DNA of 64,000 bases from Sphingobacterium mizutaii (GCF_900187125.1 NZ_LT906468.1:2542001-2606000), one strand, 5' to 3'. Counted from the stretch's first letter, positions 29,974-38,650 are shown. Notes: a model not told the origin generated them from the letters alone. A program made the numbers and translations.

Positions 29974-30125
29974 CTGCCCTGAAAGGGCAGAATTATTTTA
30001 GCAATGGTTTCAAAAAATATAGGACTAATGCAAAAACGCTGTTCGATTAATCGAACAGCAATTTTGCGCGACTTTCAGGCTAGCGCGCCATGTTAGCTAA
30101 AATAATAGAACCCCAAAAGGGGTTC
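29974..30125. repeat. Miniature palindromic element, copy A
   Basis: A core of 115 bp (29992-30106) is bounded by 11-bp terminal inverted repeats ATTATTTTAGC and GCTAAAATAAT. Outside them stand a CTGCCCT/AGGGCAG hairpin on the left and a GAACCCC/GGGGTTC hairpin on the right. The middle carries a palindrome centred on TTCGATTAATCGAA. The element is repeated at 41328-41475 and 43194-43344. It encodes no protein. Confidence 0.75.
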
Positions 30126-30135
30126 TTTACGTATC

Positions 30136-30665
30136 AAACTTGACACCTTTCTAGCCCCATATTGCTGCAATCTTGGTCTATCCTCTAATCCTGTACCCTG
30201 AGCGGCGTCGAAGGGCATCCTGGTTCAAATGCATGCGGCGGGTGTATGCGATAAACCCCTACCAAATTTGACTCCTTTCTAGCCCCTATCTTGCTGCAAT
30301 CTTTGTCTATCCTCCAATCCTGTACCCTGAGCGGCGTCGAAGGGCATCCTGGTTCAAATGCATGCGGCGGGCGTATGCGATACGCCCCTACCAAATTTGA
30401 CACCTTTCTAGCCCCATATTGCTGCAATCTTGGTCTATCCTCTAATCCTGTACCCTGAACGGCGTCGAAGGGCATCCTGGTTCAAATCCATGCGGCGGGC
30501 GTATGCGATACGCCCCTACCAAATTTGACACCTTTCTAAACCCTATCTTGCTGCAATCTTGGTCCATCCTCGAATCCTCGTTGGCTGAGCGGAGTCCGAA
30601 GGGCATCCTGGTTCAAATGCATGCGGCGGGTGTATGCGATACACCCCTACCAAATTTGGCACCTT
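30136..30665. repeat. Tandem ~129-bp repeats, four copies plus a partial
   Basis: Units begin near 30136, 30264, 30393 and 30521 (periods 128, 129, 128, then 131 to the partial at 30652). Each unit contains a CTGAGCGGCGTCGAAGGGC-like block and a hairpin GGGYGTA-TGCGA-TACRCCC. The unit length is close to a multiple of three, which creates a false minus-strand ORF of 96 residues. The function is unknown. Confidence 0.85.
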
Positions 30666-30726
30666 TCCAGCCTTCCCCTTTCCAACCATCCCAAACACGT
30701 AAAAACCCTTTTGTAACCGCTGAAAG

Positions 30727-30761
30727 GTCTTATGTCTATTGTCTGTTGTCTTATGTCTAAA
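30727..30761. repeat. Heptameric intergenic repeat, locus 6
   Basis: Five units: GTCTTAT, GTCTATT, GTCTGTT, GTCTTAT, GTCTAAA. It abuts the terminator of the M16 peptidase gene. Confidence 0.65.
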
Positions 30762-30796
30762 AAACCAAAAGCCCCCGTTATTAGCGGGGGCTTTCG
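30762..30796 (-). terminator. Terminator of the M16 peptidase gene
   Basis: On the minus strand AAAGCCCCCGCTAA pairs with the GGGGGCTTT side (core 30768-30794), followed by TTTTTT after two bases. It starts 5 bp past the stop codon. Confidence 0.9.
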
Positions 30797-30800
30797 ATTT

Positions 30801-33659
30801 TTATTTTGTTGCATCCGGAAGGAGGATAAACTTATAGAAGTTTTCTTCTTTCAGGTATTTGTTTGCAGCGGCTTTGACAGACTCAACCGTTACTTTATCT
30901 AGTTCTTCTAAATAGCGGGTAACTTTGGTTGGATCGGTTTCATTTTGAACGGAACCTAGTATTTCACTTGCCCAGAATCCATTTTCTTTAAGATCCAATT
31001 CCAATTGACGCTTTTCTTCGATCTTGAACTTATCCAAATCAACTTGTGATGGACCATTCGCTTTTAGCTTTTTGATCTCATCCATAGAAGAATTGATCAA
31101 GGATTGGTATTTGTCTACACTTGTACCAAAGGCAATCAAGAAGGAATACCTAGGTTTAGGGAATTTGCTGTAAGAGAATCTTGCTCCTGTTCCATAAACA
31201 CCACTTTCTTCCTCGCGAAGACGTTCGATCAATTTATTGGTAAGAATAGTTTCCAAAGCGCTTGCATTGATGTTCTCTTGCTCATTATAGGTATAATCTC
31301 CATATAAGGTTAAACGAACCATTGCTTTCGCCTCTTTACCTTTGTTCACGACTTTCTCAACCCCTTTATTTTTTTCATAAAGGTTCAGGTCCTTAGGCTT
31401 TTCAGCACGGTTGGTTGTTGGCAATGAAGCAACATATTCTTCAAGATATGGCTTGATTTCATCCTCAGTAAAGGATCCAACAATCACAAAGGTAAAATCA
31501 GAAGCATCAGCAAACCTATCTTTATAGATCTCTAAAGCTTTAGCTTGGTTTACCTTATCAAGGTCATTAACAGTATAAGGGACGCGACGGATGCTATTTC
31601 CATAAAGCGTACGCTGTATTGCATCGCCGTAAACAAAGTTAGGATCGTTGTCACGGTTTGCCATCATGTCCTTTTGCTTGCTAATGGTACTTTGGAATAC
31701 GTCATCCTCGATTCTAGGTTCTGTAAAATAGCCATAGACCATTTCAAAAGCAGTTTTCAAACTTTCCTTATCCGTTGCACCTCTTAAACCTTCAGAACGT
31801 TCCGAAATATAAGGGCTGATGTTCACATCCTTACCGGTCAAGCTTTTCTGCAATTCCACGGTATTCAATTGTCCGATACCTGAGCTGTTCACTAAATTTC
31901 CAGCGAATGAAGCAGACATATAATCAGCATCAGAATACAATGAAGTACCACCTGGGCTATATGCAGAGATCATGATCTGATCATTCTTGAACTTGGTCGG
32001 TTTCAATAGAACCTTTACCCCATTGCTCAAGGTCAATTCCTTGGTCTCAATGCCGTCGATTGATTTTTCAGATTTTATCGAACCCTTAACTGGGGTTTTA
32101 GACAACATTGGCAGATCAGAAACCTTATCATCATATGGTTTTATATCTTCCTTTTCGATAGCTGCAAACCATGAATTTACGGCTGCTTCTTCCGGTAATT
32201 TATCTTTCTCAGCGTCTGGTGCCAAGATCAATACATCACGGTTTATATCTTTATAGAATTCCTTACCTATAGATTCTACCTCTTTCAAGGTCAATGTAGG
32301 CAATAATTGTTTCGTGATTTCATATCTATCCTCATTGCTCAATGCAGGACCATCCTTCAAGAAATGGTTCAGATAGGAATTTACATAGCTATCAGACTTT
32401 CTTTTATCGCGCTCCACATAAGAAGTCTCATTGTTTTTCGCAATCGAGCTGATAGCACGTTTAAATTCAGTATCGGTAAATCCAAACCTTTGGAAACGGT
32501 CCAATTCTCTGACAATGGCTTTAAAGCCTTCCTCAAATTGTCCTGGTTTTGAAACAAAGAATGCACCTAAATTATCCAATCCACCCATGAATCCCGAGAT
32601 ATCTACCCCACCTTGAATAAATGGAGGGTTGGCAGATTGGCTCAATTCACTATAACGGGCATTGATCATTTGGTTGAAAACATCTTTCAACAATTCTCTC
32701 CTATAGTCTTTGACCGTACTTACTTTTTCCTCTGGGTGCTTGATCATGATCTGACCAACGGTATAGGTCATTTCTGGATCCGTCACCTTAATGAATTGGT
32801 TTTTATTCAACAGGTCCACCTTGTATTCTGTACGCGGTTTGATGGTTTTGGGAACCTTCATGTCCGAGAACAATCTTTTCACTTCAGCCTCCATCTGCTG
32901 AGGATCTACATCACCGACAATAATCAAGGATTGCAGATCAGGACGGTACCATTCAGCATGAAAATTACGGATTACTTCAGGATCAAAGTTCATGATCACT
33001 TGTTCCGTTCCAATGGGAAGACGATCGGCATAGCGCGAACCATTCAACATTACTTTGATGTACTGATCACGCATACGTTGCATAGCACCGCGTCCACCAC
33101 GCATCTCTTCCATGATTACGCCACGTTCCTTATTGATCTCATCGGTCTCCAATAATGCGTCTTGCGCCCAATCACGCATTACCTGCAAGCCATTTTTCAA
33201 TAATTCAGGATCATCCGAGGGAATAGGCAATTGATAAACAGTTTCATCAAAACTGGTATAAGCATTCAAGTCAGAACCAAAACGCACACCTGCTTTTTGC
33301 AAATAGTCGATCAAATCATTCTTTGGAAAATGTTTAAGACCATTAAAGTTCATGTGCTCCATAAAGTGCGCCAAGCCCAGTTCTTTCTCATTTTCAAGGA
33401 TTGAACCGACCTTCATGGCCAAGTACATGGTCACACGTTTTTCCGGTTCAGTATTTTTGCGTATATAGTATTGGAATCCATTTGCTAACTTGCCTTTAAT
33501 AACATCTTTATCAAAGGGCAATTTTGCATCCCATTTCAACGAGTCATTCATCAAGATGACTTTCGCCTCTGGGTTAAAGTTTGTTGGCACATACGCAGTA
33601 GCCATTTCTGTTGCAAAAGGCAATAAAAATGCTAATGCCAAGGGTTTTAGAAGTTTCAT
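30801..33659 (-). CDS. M16-family zinc metallopeptidase (pitrilysin-like)
   Basis: A protein of 952 residues with a cleavable signal peptide (MKLLKPLALAFLLPFATEMATA). The first half has the inverted zinc motif HxxEH in LAHFMEHMNFNGLKHF and the downstream Glu in INKERGVIMEEMRGG, so it should be catalytically active. The second half repeats the M16 fold without the motif (LTLSNGVKVLLKPTKFKNDQ), the usual two-half clam-shell. It is exported to the periplasm or outer membrane and probably degrades peptides. It is monocistronic and divergent from xerD. Confidence 0.93.
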   Translation of the reverse strand: MKLLKPLALAFLLPFATEMATAYVPTNFNPEAKVILMNDSLKWDAKLPFDKDVIKGKLANGFQYYIRKNTEPEKRVTMYLAMKVGSILENEKELGLAHFMEHMNFNGLKHFPKNDLIDYLQKAGVRFGSDLNAYTSFDETVYQLPIPSDDPELLKNGLQVMRDWAQDALLETDEINKERGVIMEEMRGGRGAMQRMRDQYIKVMLNGSRYADRLPIGTEQVIMNFDPEVIRNFHAEWYRPDLQSLIIVGDVDPQQMEAEVKRLFSDMKVPKTIKPRTEYKVDLLNKNQFIKVTDPEMTYTVGQIMIKHPEEKVSTVKDYRRELLKDVFNQMINARYSELSQSANPPFIQGGVDISGFMGGLDNLGAFFVSKPGQFEEGFKAIVRELDRFQRFGFTDTEFKRAISSIAKNNETSYVERDKRKSDSYVNSYLNHFLKDGPALSNEDRYEITKQLLPTLTLKEVESIGKEFYKDINRDVLILAPDAEKDKLPEEAAVNSWFAAIEKEDIKPYDDKVSDLPMLSKTPVKGSIKSEKSIDGIETKELTLSNGVKVLLKPTKFKNDQIMISAYSPGGTSLYSDADYMSASFAGNLVNSSGIGQLNTVELQKSLTGKDVNISPYISERSEGLRGATDKESLKTAFEMVYGYFTEPRIEDDVFQSTISKQKDMMANRDNDPNFVYGDAIQRTLYGNSIRRVPYTVNDLDKVNQAKALEIYKDRFADASDFTFVIVGSFTEDEIKPYLEEYVASLPTTNRAEKPKDLNLYEKNKGVEKVVNKGKEAKAMVRLTLYGDYTYNEQENINASALETILTNKLIERLREEESGVYGTGARFSYSKFPKPRYSFLIAFGTSVDKYQSLINSSMDEIKKLKANGPSQVDLDKFKIEEKRQLELDLKENGFWASEILGSVQNETDPTKVTRYLEELDKVTVESVKAAANKYLKEENFYKFILLPDATK

Positions 33660-33781
33660 AATTTCAAAAAAAATTTACTAGAATGGTTACTAAATTATAT
33701 TTGGAAAGCAATCTACAATAAATTTATTTAGCTTTAAAACAAATCTTATATTCAAACTATAGAATTATATTTTTTTAACAA

Positions 33782-34675
33782 ATGGACTGGGAACTGACTA
33801 AAAGGGATTTTAAGCGATATTTATTATTGGAAAGAGGATTGAGCGATAATAGTATTGCTGCCTATTTAAATGATGTCCAAAAACTCCAGAGTTTTGCCGA
33901 GTTACAACAAATTGAACTGAGGCAATTCCAAACCCAGCACATCCAGCAATTTCTGCAATGGATCAATGAATTCGCCGTATCCGAATTTACCCAAGCCAGG
34001 CTTCTATCTGGGATCAAGACCTTTTTTGGCTTTCTTCAGATTGAACATGGCTTCTCAAACAATCCCGCAGAATTGATCGAGTCCCCTCGCCTTTCCAGAA
34101 AGATCCCTGCTGTTCTCAGTATCCAAGAAATCGATCAACTCATTGCCGCTATCGATCTGTCATCTCCTGAAGGTATGCGAAACAAAACCATCCTCGAAAT
34201 CTTGTACGGTTGTGGCTTGCGGGTCTCTGAACTTTGTAATCTCAAAATATCCAATCTTTTCCTGGACGTTGAATTCATCAAAGTGGAGGGAAAAGGGAAT
34301 AAAGAAAGGCTGATCCCCATTGGGCAGCAAGCTATAAAGTTTCTTAAGATATATTTAGAAGAAATCCGTGTCCATCAAGCCATCAAACCTGGAAAAGAAG
34401 ATTATGTGTTCCTAAATCGCCGAGGCGCACCATTATCCCGTGTCATGATTTACTTGATCATTAAAGACCTGGCCAATAAGATTGGATTGAGCAAGGAAAT
34501 CAGTCCGCATACCTTTCGCCACAGTTTTGCCTCCCACCTTGTGGAAGGAGGTGCCGATTTAAGGGCCGTACAGGATATGCTTGGCCATGAGAGCATTACA
34601 ACTACCGAAATCTATACACACATCGATAAAGAATACCTGCAAAGTGTAATTACCCAGTTCCACCCCCGATCATAA
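33782..34675 (+). CDS. xerD: Tyrosine recombinase XerD
   Basis: A protein of 297 residues. The N-terminal SAM-like DNA-binding domain (DFKRYLLLERGLSDNSIAAY) is followed by the catalytic domain with Arg147 in GCGLRVSEL, the His-x-x-Arg in SPHTFRHSFASHL, His in LGHESITTTE and nucleophile Tyr278 in EIYTHI. Length and motifs match the housekeeping XerC/XerD pair that resolves chromosome dimers at dif, rather than an integrase. XerD versus XerC was judged by overall resemblance only. No dif site was recognised nearby. Confidence 0.92.
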   Translation: MDWELTKRDFKRYLLLERGLSDNSIAAYLNDVQKLQSFAELQQIELRQFQTQHIQQFLQWINEFAVSEFTQARLLSGIKTFFGFLQIEHGFSNNPAELIESPRLSRKIPAVLSIQEIDQLIAAIDLSSPEGMRNKTILEILYGCGLRVSELCNLKISNLFLDVEFIKVEGKGNKERLIPIGQQAIKFLKIYLEEIRVHQAIKPGKEDYVFLNRRGAPLSRVMIYLIIKDLANKIGLSKEISPHTFRHSFASHLVEGGADLRAVQDMLGHESITTTEIYTHIDKEYLQSVITQFHPRS

Positions 34676-34696
34676 TGCAACAAAGTTTAATTTAAT

Positions 34697-34727
34697 TTGC
34701 AACAGCATTGCATTTACATTATCTTTG
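34697..34727 (+). promoter_or_regulatory. Promoter and candidate operator of the His-rich metal operon
   Basis: TTG (34697-34699), a 20-bp spacer and TATCTTTG (34720-34727) form a full consensus promoter. Inside the spacer TGCAA-CAGCA-TTGCA (34698-34712) is a perfect 5-bp inverted repeat overlapping the -33 box, where a bound repressor would block transcription. A further TGCAACA lies just upstream at the xerD stop. Confidence 0.7.
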
Positions 34728-34731
34728 CACT

Positions 34732-35094
34732 GTGATTAGATTATTGAGGTCGTATAAACAGGTAATATCATCCTTATGGATTGGCATCATGTTCCTTTCC
34801 ATTAGCCTGATTGTTTTGCACCGCCATGATCACAGCCATGAAAACCAAGATTCCTGCGAACTAAACCATAAACATCAGCACGATCACTCGCATGCAGAGG
34901 ACTGTCATTATTGTTTTCTTTTCTTTCAGCAAGGTATACAGGTTGAAACCCCATTCCATTGGGAATCAAATCCGAAAGGTTTTCTATTAAACACGATTCA
35001 AAGCATCCAGGTCTTTGAAGCTCCGATTTTGGAACCCAAATCCAGCAAAAGCCTTCGGGCTCCCCCTTATGCATATTTTACCCCAAACGTGTAA
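34732..35094 (+). CDS. Small His-rich membrane protein of a metal operon
   Basis: About 120 residues from the GTG used here; the open frame extends to a TTG at 34708, but that lies within the promoter. A later in-frame ATG at 34789 is also possible and would shorten it by 19 residues. One hydrophobic helix (SLWIGIMFLSISLIVL) is followed by the metal-binding-looking run HRHDHSHENQDSCELNHKHQ and then DHSHAEDCHYC. The rest is unassigned. First gene of a three-gene unit with a TonB receptor and a His-rich lipoprotein, which suggests metal (zinc-like) sensing or handling at the envelope (inference). Confidence 0.7.
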   Translation: MIRLLRSYKQVISSLWIGIMFLSISLIVLHRHDHSHENQDSCELNHKHQHDHSHAEDCHYCFLFFQQGIQVETPFHWESNPKGFLLNTIQSIQVFEAPILEPKSSKSLRAPPYAYFTPNV

Positions 35095-35132
35095 TATATA
35101 GCATTTAATACCATTTTTTTACCACAACATAC

Positions 35133-37442
35133 ATGTTGAAATATGCATGGACCGTGCTCATCCTATTTTTATTGAATAGCGCTGTGGCACAGGCCCAATC
35201 CAATCAATACATAAAAGGTATGGTCATGGATGAGAACGATCAACCGATATTTGCAGCAAATATCAGTATCGAAAACTCAGACATCAGTACCTCATCCGAT
35301 ATCCATGGCAACTTTAAGCTTAAAGTGGGCCAAGGACATCAACACCTTACGCTAAAAGTTACGGCACTAGGCTACGAAACCTTTGAACAACCGGTTCATG
35401 TAGATTCTGATATTGTTCTGAAAATCAAATTAAAAAGCTTCACTGAGAAAATCGATGCTGTACATGTTTCTGCACAAGTTGAAGAACAGCGAGCAGCTGT
35501 GAGAGCGAAGCTTGATAAAGAACAGATCGAAGAAAGCAAGGGTAAGTTGGCCGCTGAAGTCTTTTCTCAGCTGTCGGGTGTTTCCATTCTAAATTCGGGT
35601 CATTCCGTGGCAAAACCGGTCATTCATGGTTTGCATTCCAACCGGATCATTCTCTTGAACAACGGAGTGAAACAGGAAGGTCAACAATGGGGAATGGAAC
35701 ATGCTCCAGAAATGGATCCCTTTACGGCAGATGAATTTGAAGTCATCAAAGGTGCACAGGCAGTTCGCTATGGCGCTGATGCCTTGGCTGGCGTATTGAT
35801 CGCAAAATCACAAAACATCGACCCTTCCAAATTCCAAGGAAGAGCAGACCTAATTGCCCAATCAAATGGCCGTGGTGGATCTGCAAACCTTCAATTGCAA
35901 GGTGGCATCAAATCCATCGAAGGTTTAGCTTGGAAAATTCAAGGTTCAGGTAAAAAACTTGGTGATAGCAGGACGCCGGATTATGTATTGGGAAATACAG
36001 GTGTTGAAGAGATCAACTTCTCTGGAACAGTACAATACCGCAAGGACAACAATTTCTTGGAAGCCTATTACAGTAGATTTTCAACCGAACTAGGGGTATT
36101 TTATGGTGCCCATATAGGAAGTATCGAAGATATCTATGCACGGATAGAAAATGGAGAACCATTTGAAAAATACGATTTCAGCTATAAGATCAATGCACCT
36201 AAGCAAGATGTAACCCATCAATTAGGGAAGTTAAAATATCAATATAAACTGAATAACGGACTTCAACTGGAGGCTCAATATGCATTTCAGCAGAACCATC
36301 GCAAGGAATTTGATATGCGTAGAGCGGTTGCAGACAATATTCCCATGTCAGATATGGTATTGACCACACAACAACTCGAAGTGATGCTGAAGGCAAAATC
36401 GCATAGTTTTGGGATCGATCTAGGTAATCAGGTAAACAATAATACCGCCGGAACGGGCACCACTCCTATTATTCCTAACTTCGATAATTATTCCCTGGGC
36501 ATTTTCGGGATCCATCAAATCCAATTCGACCAATGGCTCTTGGAAGCAGGCTGGCGATACGACTATCGGTATTTCGACGCAGCAGGATATCGTTATAAAT
36601 ATACCGATAAAGAACAGTCAGTCCCTCAGCAATATTTGTTGGAGGATACGCGAAGCTTCCATAACTTCTCTGGATCCCTTGCCGCAGCGTACAACATCAA
36701 TCCTACTTGGCAATACAAAAGCAGCATTGGTCTTGCTTGGCGTGCTCCTACGGCAAACGAACTGTACAGCGATGGTGTCCACCATGGTGCCGGCATCTAT
36801 GAAATCGGAAACTTGGACCTTAAAGCAGAACAAGGTCTAAAATGGGTGCATTCCATATCCCATAAATCTGAAACCTTGGCTTTGACCGCAGATATCTTTG
36901 GACAATACATCCATAACTATATCTACGCTGCTCCAAATCCAGACTCGGTTCGCCAGACCATCCGCGGGACCTTTCCTGTATTTAGCTACGGACAGGACAA
37001 AGCATTATTCTATGGTGCAGACCTGCAATTGCATTGGAAGTTTATGCCTAACCTACAATACACGCTGCAGGCTAGCCTAGTGAGGGCCAAAAACATCAGT
37101 ACAGACACTTACTTGCCCTATATCCCTTCGGACAGGATGCAGAATGCCATACAATGGTACTATGCTGGTTCAGAAAAAGGATATATCAAGCTGAGCCATG
37201 AGTTTGTAGCCAAACAGAATAGGTACACAGCAGGCACGGATTACGTTGCTCCACCGGCTGCATACCATTTGTTTCATGCATATATTACACATCCACTAAC
37301 TATTAATAAGCAACAGCTCCAACTTTCCTTGGCGGTTGAAAATATTTTCAACACAAGCTACAAAGACTATATGGACCGATTTAGGTACTATGCTCACCGC
37401 CCAGGAAGGAATTTTATTCTATCACTTAACTATAAATTCTAA
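35133..37442 (+). CDS. TonB-dependent outer-membrane receptor, ZnuD-like
   Basis: A protein of 769 residues. The signal peptide (to ~residue 21) is followed by a CarboxypepD_reg-like beta-sandwich (~25-105, GMVMDENDQPIFAANISIEN), a plug domain (~125-225, SVAKPVIHGLHSNRIILLNN, then GVKQEGQQWGMEHAPEMDPF) and a beta-barrel ending in NFILSLNYKF with the required C-terminal Phe. The plug wording resembles the ZnuD/HmuR group of zinc or haem receptors. Substrate choice is inferred from this and from the His-rich neighbours on both sides. It should import its ligand using TonB-ExbBD, which is not in this window. Confidence 0.9.
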   Translation: MLKYAWTVLILFLLNSAVAQAQSNQYIKGMVMDENDQPIFAANISIENSDISTSSDIHGNFKLKVGQGHQHLTLKVTALGYETFEQPVHVDSDIVLKIKLKSFTEKIDAVHVSAQVEEQRAAVRAKLDKEQIEESKGKLAAEVFSQLSGVSILNSGHSVAKPVIHGLHSNRIILLNNGVKQEGQQWGMEHAPEMDPFTADEFEVIKGAQAVRYGADALAGVLIAKSQNIDPSKFQGRADLIAQSNGRGGSANLQLQGGIKSIEGLAWKIQGSGKKLGDSRTPDYVLGNTGVEEINFSGTVQYRKDNNFLEAYYSRFSTELGVFYGAHIGSIEDIYARIENGEPFEKYDFSYKINAPKQDVTHQLGKLKYQYKLNNGLQLEAQYAFQQNHRKEFDMRRAVADNIPMSDMVLTTQQLEVMLKAKSHSFGIDLGNQVNNNTAGTGTTPIIPNFDNYSLGIFGIHQIQFDQWLLEAGWRYDYRYFDAAGYRYKYTDKEQSVPQQYLLEDTRSFHNFSGSLAAAYNINPTWQYKSSIGLAWRAPTANELYSDGVHHGAGIYEIGNLDLKAEQGLKWVHSISHKSETLALTADIFGQYIHNYIYAAPNPDSVRQTIRGTFPVFSYGQDKALFYGADLQLHWKFMPNLQYTLQASLVRAKNISTDTYLPYIPSDRMQNAIQWYYAGSEKGYIKLSHEFVAKQNRYTAGTDYVAPPAAYHLFHAYITHPLTINKQQLQLSLAVENIFNTSYKDYMDRFRYYAHRPGRNFILSLNYKF

Positions 37443-37453
37443 AAAATCACATC

Positions 37454-38086
37454 ATGAAATCAAACATCTTTATTTTATTCATATTAGCTTCTTTCTTCAC
37501 TTTCCAATCTTGTTCTAAAGATGATCCTACTCCTGAAGTAGACCAAGAAGAAGTAAGTGCAGCAACTTTGACCTTTACCGAAGTGGAAGCTGAAAAACAC
37601 GATGACCATTACCACTACCATGAAATCGCTAATCCTGAAATCGAAAAAGTGGAGTTTACAGGCGAGAAATTCCTTCCACCAGTAGGTGCTCATGTTCATT
37701 TGGAAGTAGGAAAATCCTACAAGTTCGAACTAATGGTCAAAGATTTCGCAGGTCGCGAAAGTCAGCAGACCTTTATCGACCGTGCTGACCAGCATTTTGC
37801 ATTCCTTTTAGGTGCTCCTGCAGGTACACTTGCAGCAGAATACAGCGATAAAACAGCCGATGGTAAAGCCGCTAACGTCGGTATTACAGGATATATCACA
37901 GTTTTGAAAGCTTCAGACAGCTTTACGTTCCGTTATTTGATGCGTCACTTAAACCCTGGCGTTAAGAATACAATCAATCCTAAAACTGATATCTTCAACC
38001 CAGATTTCAACAAATTCGGTGGTGCAAACGACCTAGATCTTAAAGTGGAATTCCACCTTGTAGCAGAAGGCCACGAAGGTCATTAA
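37454..38086 (+). CDS. His-rich lipoprotein of the metal operon
   Basis: A protein of 210 residues with a lipoprotein signal (FILASFFTFQSC, lipobox FQSC at ~17-20, then SKDD). The mature part has the cluster EKHDDHYHYHE, a PVGAHVHLEVG stretch and a C-terminal HLVAEGHEGH, spread over a predicted immunoglobulin-like beta-sandwich. The histidine clusters could capture metal at the surface and pass it to the TonB receptor encoded 11 bp upstream. No named family was recognised, so the role is inferred from context. Confidence 0.8.
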   Translation: MKSNIFILFILASFFTFQSCSKDDPTPEVDQEEVSAATLTFTEVEAEKHDDHYHYHEIANPEIEKVEFTGEKFLPPVGAHVHLEVGKSYKFELMVKDFAGRESQQTFIDRADQHFAFLLGAPAGTLAAEYSDKTADGKAANVGITGYITVLKASDSFTFRYLMRHLNPGVKNTINPKTDIFNPDFNKFGGANDLDLKVEFHLVAEGHEGH

Positions 38087-38106
38087 TACATTGAGACGCT
38101 CAAAAT

Positions 38107-38136
38107 CAATAGCTTGCTAAAATCAGCAGGCTATTG
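38107..38136 (+). terminator. Probable terminator of the metal operon
   Basis: CAATAGC-T-TGCT (38107-38118) pairs with AGCA-G-GCTATTG (38125-38136); the following T tract is weak (TTGTATAAAA). Confidence 0.6.
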
Positions 38137-38168
38137 TTGTATAAAACCCATAAAAAGTATTATTTTTG
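38137..38168 (+). promoter_or_regulatory. tRNA-Arg promoter
   Basis: TTG (38137-38139), 21-bp spacer, then TATTTTTG (38161-38168), 7 bp before the tRNA. Confidence 0.6.
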
Positions 38169-38175
38169 GCGAGCC

Positions 38176-38247
38176 GCCTCCGTAGTTCAATGGATAGAAT
38201 GTTAGATTCCGGTTCTGATGATGTAGGTTCGATTCCTACCGGAGGTA
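38176..38247 (+). tRNA. tRNA-Arg (CCG)
   Basis: Cloverleaf of 72 nt with acceptor stem GCCTCCG / CGGAGGT (terminal G-T), discriminator A, anticodon stem TTAGA/TCTGA (one T-G pair), loop TTCCGGT giving anticodon CCG at 38209-38211, and T loop GTTCGATTC. It reads CGG. The accessory, pseudogene-bearing stretch begins directly downstream, as is common at tRNA insertion sites, but no integrase or repeated tRNA end was found. Confidence 0.95.
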
Positions 38248-38250
38248 CTG

Positions 38251-38277
38251 AAAAAAGCCGCTTAAAGCGGCTTTTTT
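38251..38277 (+). terminator. tRNA-Arg terminator
   Basis: AAAAAAGCCGC (38251-38261) pairs with GCGGCTTTTTT (38267-38277); almost the same sequence as the terminator at 11752. Confidence 0.9.
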
Positions 38278-38309
38278 AGTATTTAGTAGAAAGTATTTAG
38301 TATTTAGAC
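38275..38309. repeat. Heptameric intergenic repeat, locus 7
   Basis: TTTAGTA, TTTAGTA, GAAAGTA, TTTAGTA, TTTAGAC. It starts within the T run of the tRNA-Arg terminator, in the same arrangement as locus 1. Confidence 0.65.
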
Positions 38310-38479
38310 CTAGAGTGGAAACTCCAAATGACTCAATAAAGTTATACTAACCTAAATTGAGTTTAATAAAAATAGATTTTTATCCAAGCTATGTTAAATA
38401 GATAAATTATTTATTGTTTCCCTATCCTTTTACCTCTCAGTAATACCAATGGTTTAGATGGTCGAAATTAAGATGATCA

Positions 38480-38650
38480 TCAAATTCTATGAATTTGATT
38501 TATTGCTGCGTTGTATTTCAACATTCTTTCATTGATGTACATATCAAAAAATTCGCCCTGGCTTTCTTTGATCAAGTTCTTAATAAGAAACGGATCTACC
38601 TTATCAAAAGGTTCAAAAGGTTGATCCAAATAGTTGAAATGATATTTTCT
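38480..38650 (-). pseudogene. Decayed gene fragment
   Basis: A 56-codon minus-strand frame without start codon reads like real protein (YLDQPFEPFDKVDPFLIKNL, then ESQGEFFDMYINERMLKYNAA), ending at a TGA. An in-frame TGA precedes it, and upstream of that the same frame continues for some 15 residues (KAPFRFSHEFI). It looks like the 3' end of a lost gene. The family is not recognised. The overlapping plus-strand ORF of 71 residues has no such character. Confidence 0.4.

Noticed and set aside
30185..30475. 96-residue minus-strand ORF with repeated HAFEPGCPSTPLRVQ
   Set aside because: It only exists because the ~129-bp tandem repeat unit is close to a multiple of three; it has no start signal, and the same peptide pattern is a common false call in such repeats.
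30136..30665. Tandem repeats considered as a CRISPR array
   Set aside because: Units of ~129 bp are contiguous with no unique spacers, and no cas genes are present.
32613..33155. 180-residue plus-strand ORF inside the M16 peptidase gene
   Set aside because: Antisense shadow of a clearly coding gene with signal peptide and zinc motif.
33782..34675. Tyrosine recombinase considered as a phage or island integrase
   Set aside because: Length and motifs match housekeeping XerD; no attachment site, excisionase or cargo is adjacent.
34708..34731. TTG start for the His-rich small protein
   Set aside because: It overlaps the promoter -7 box, so it would lie upstream of the transcript start.
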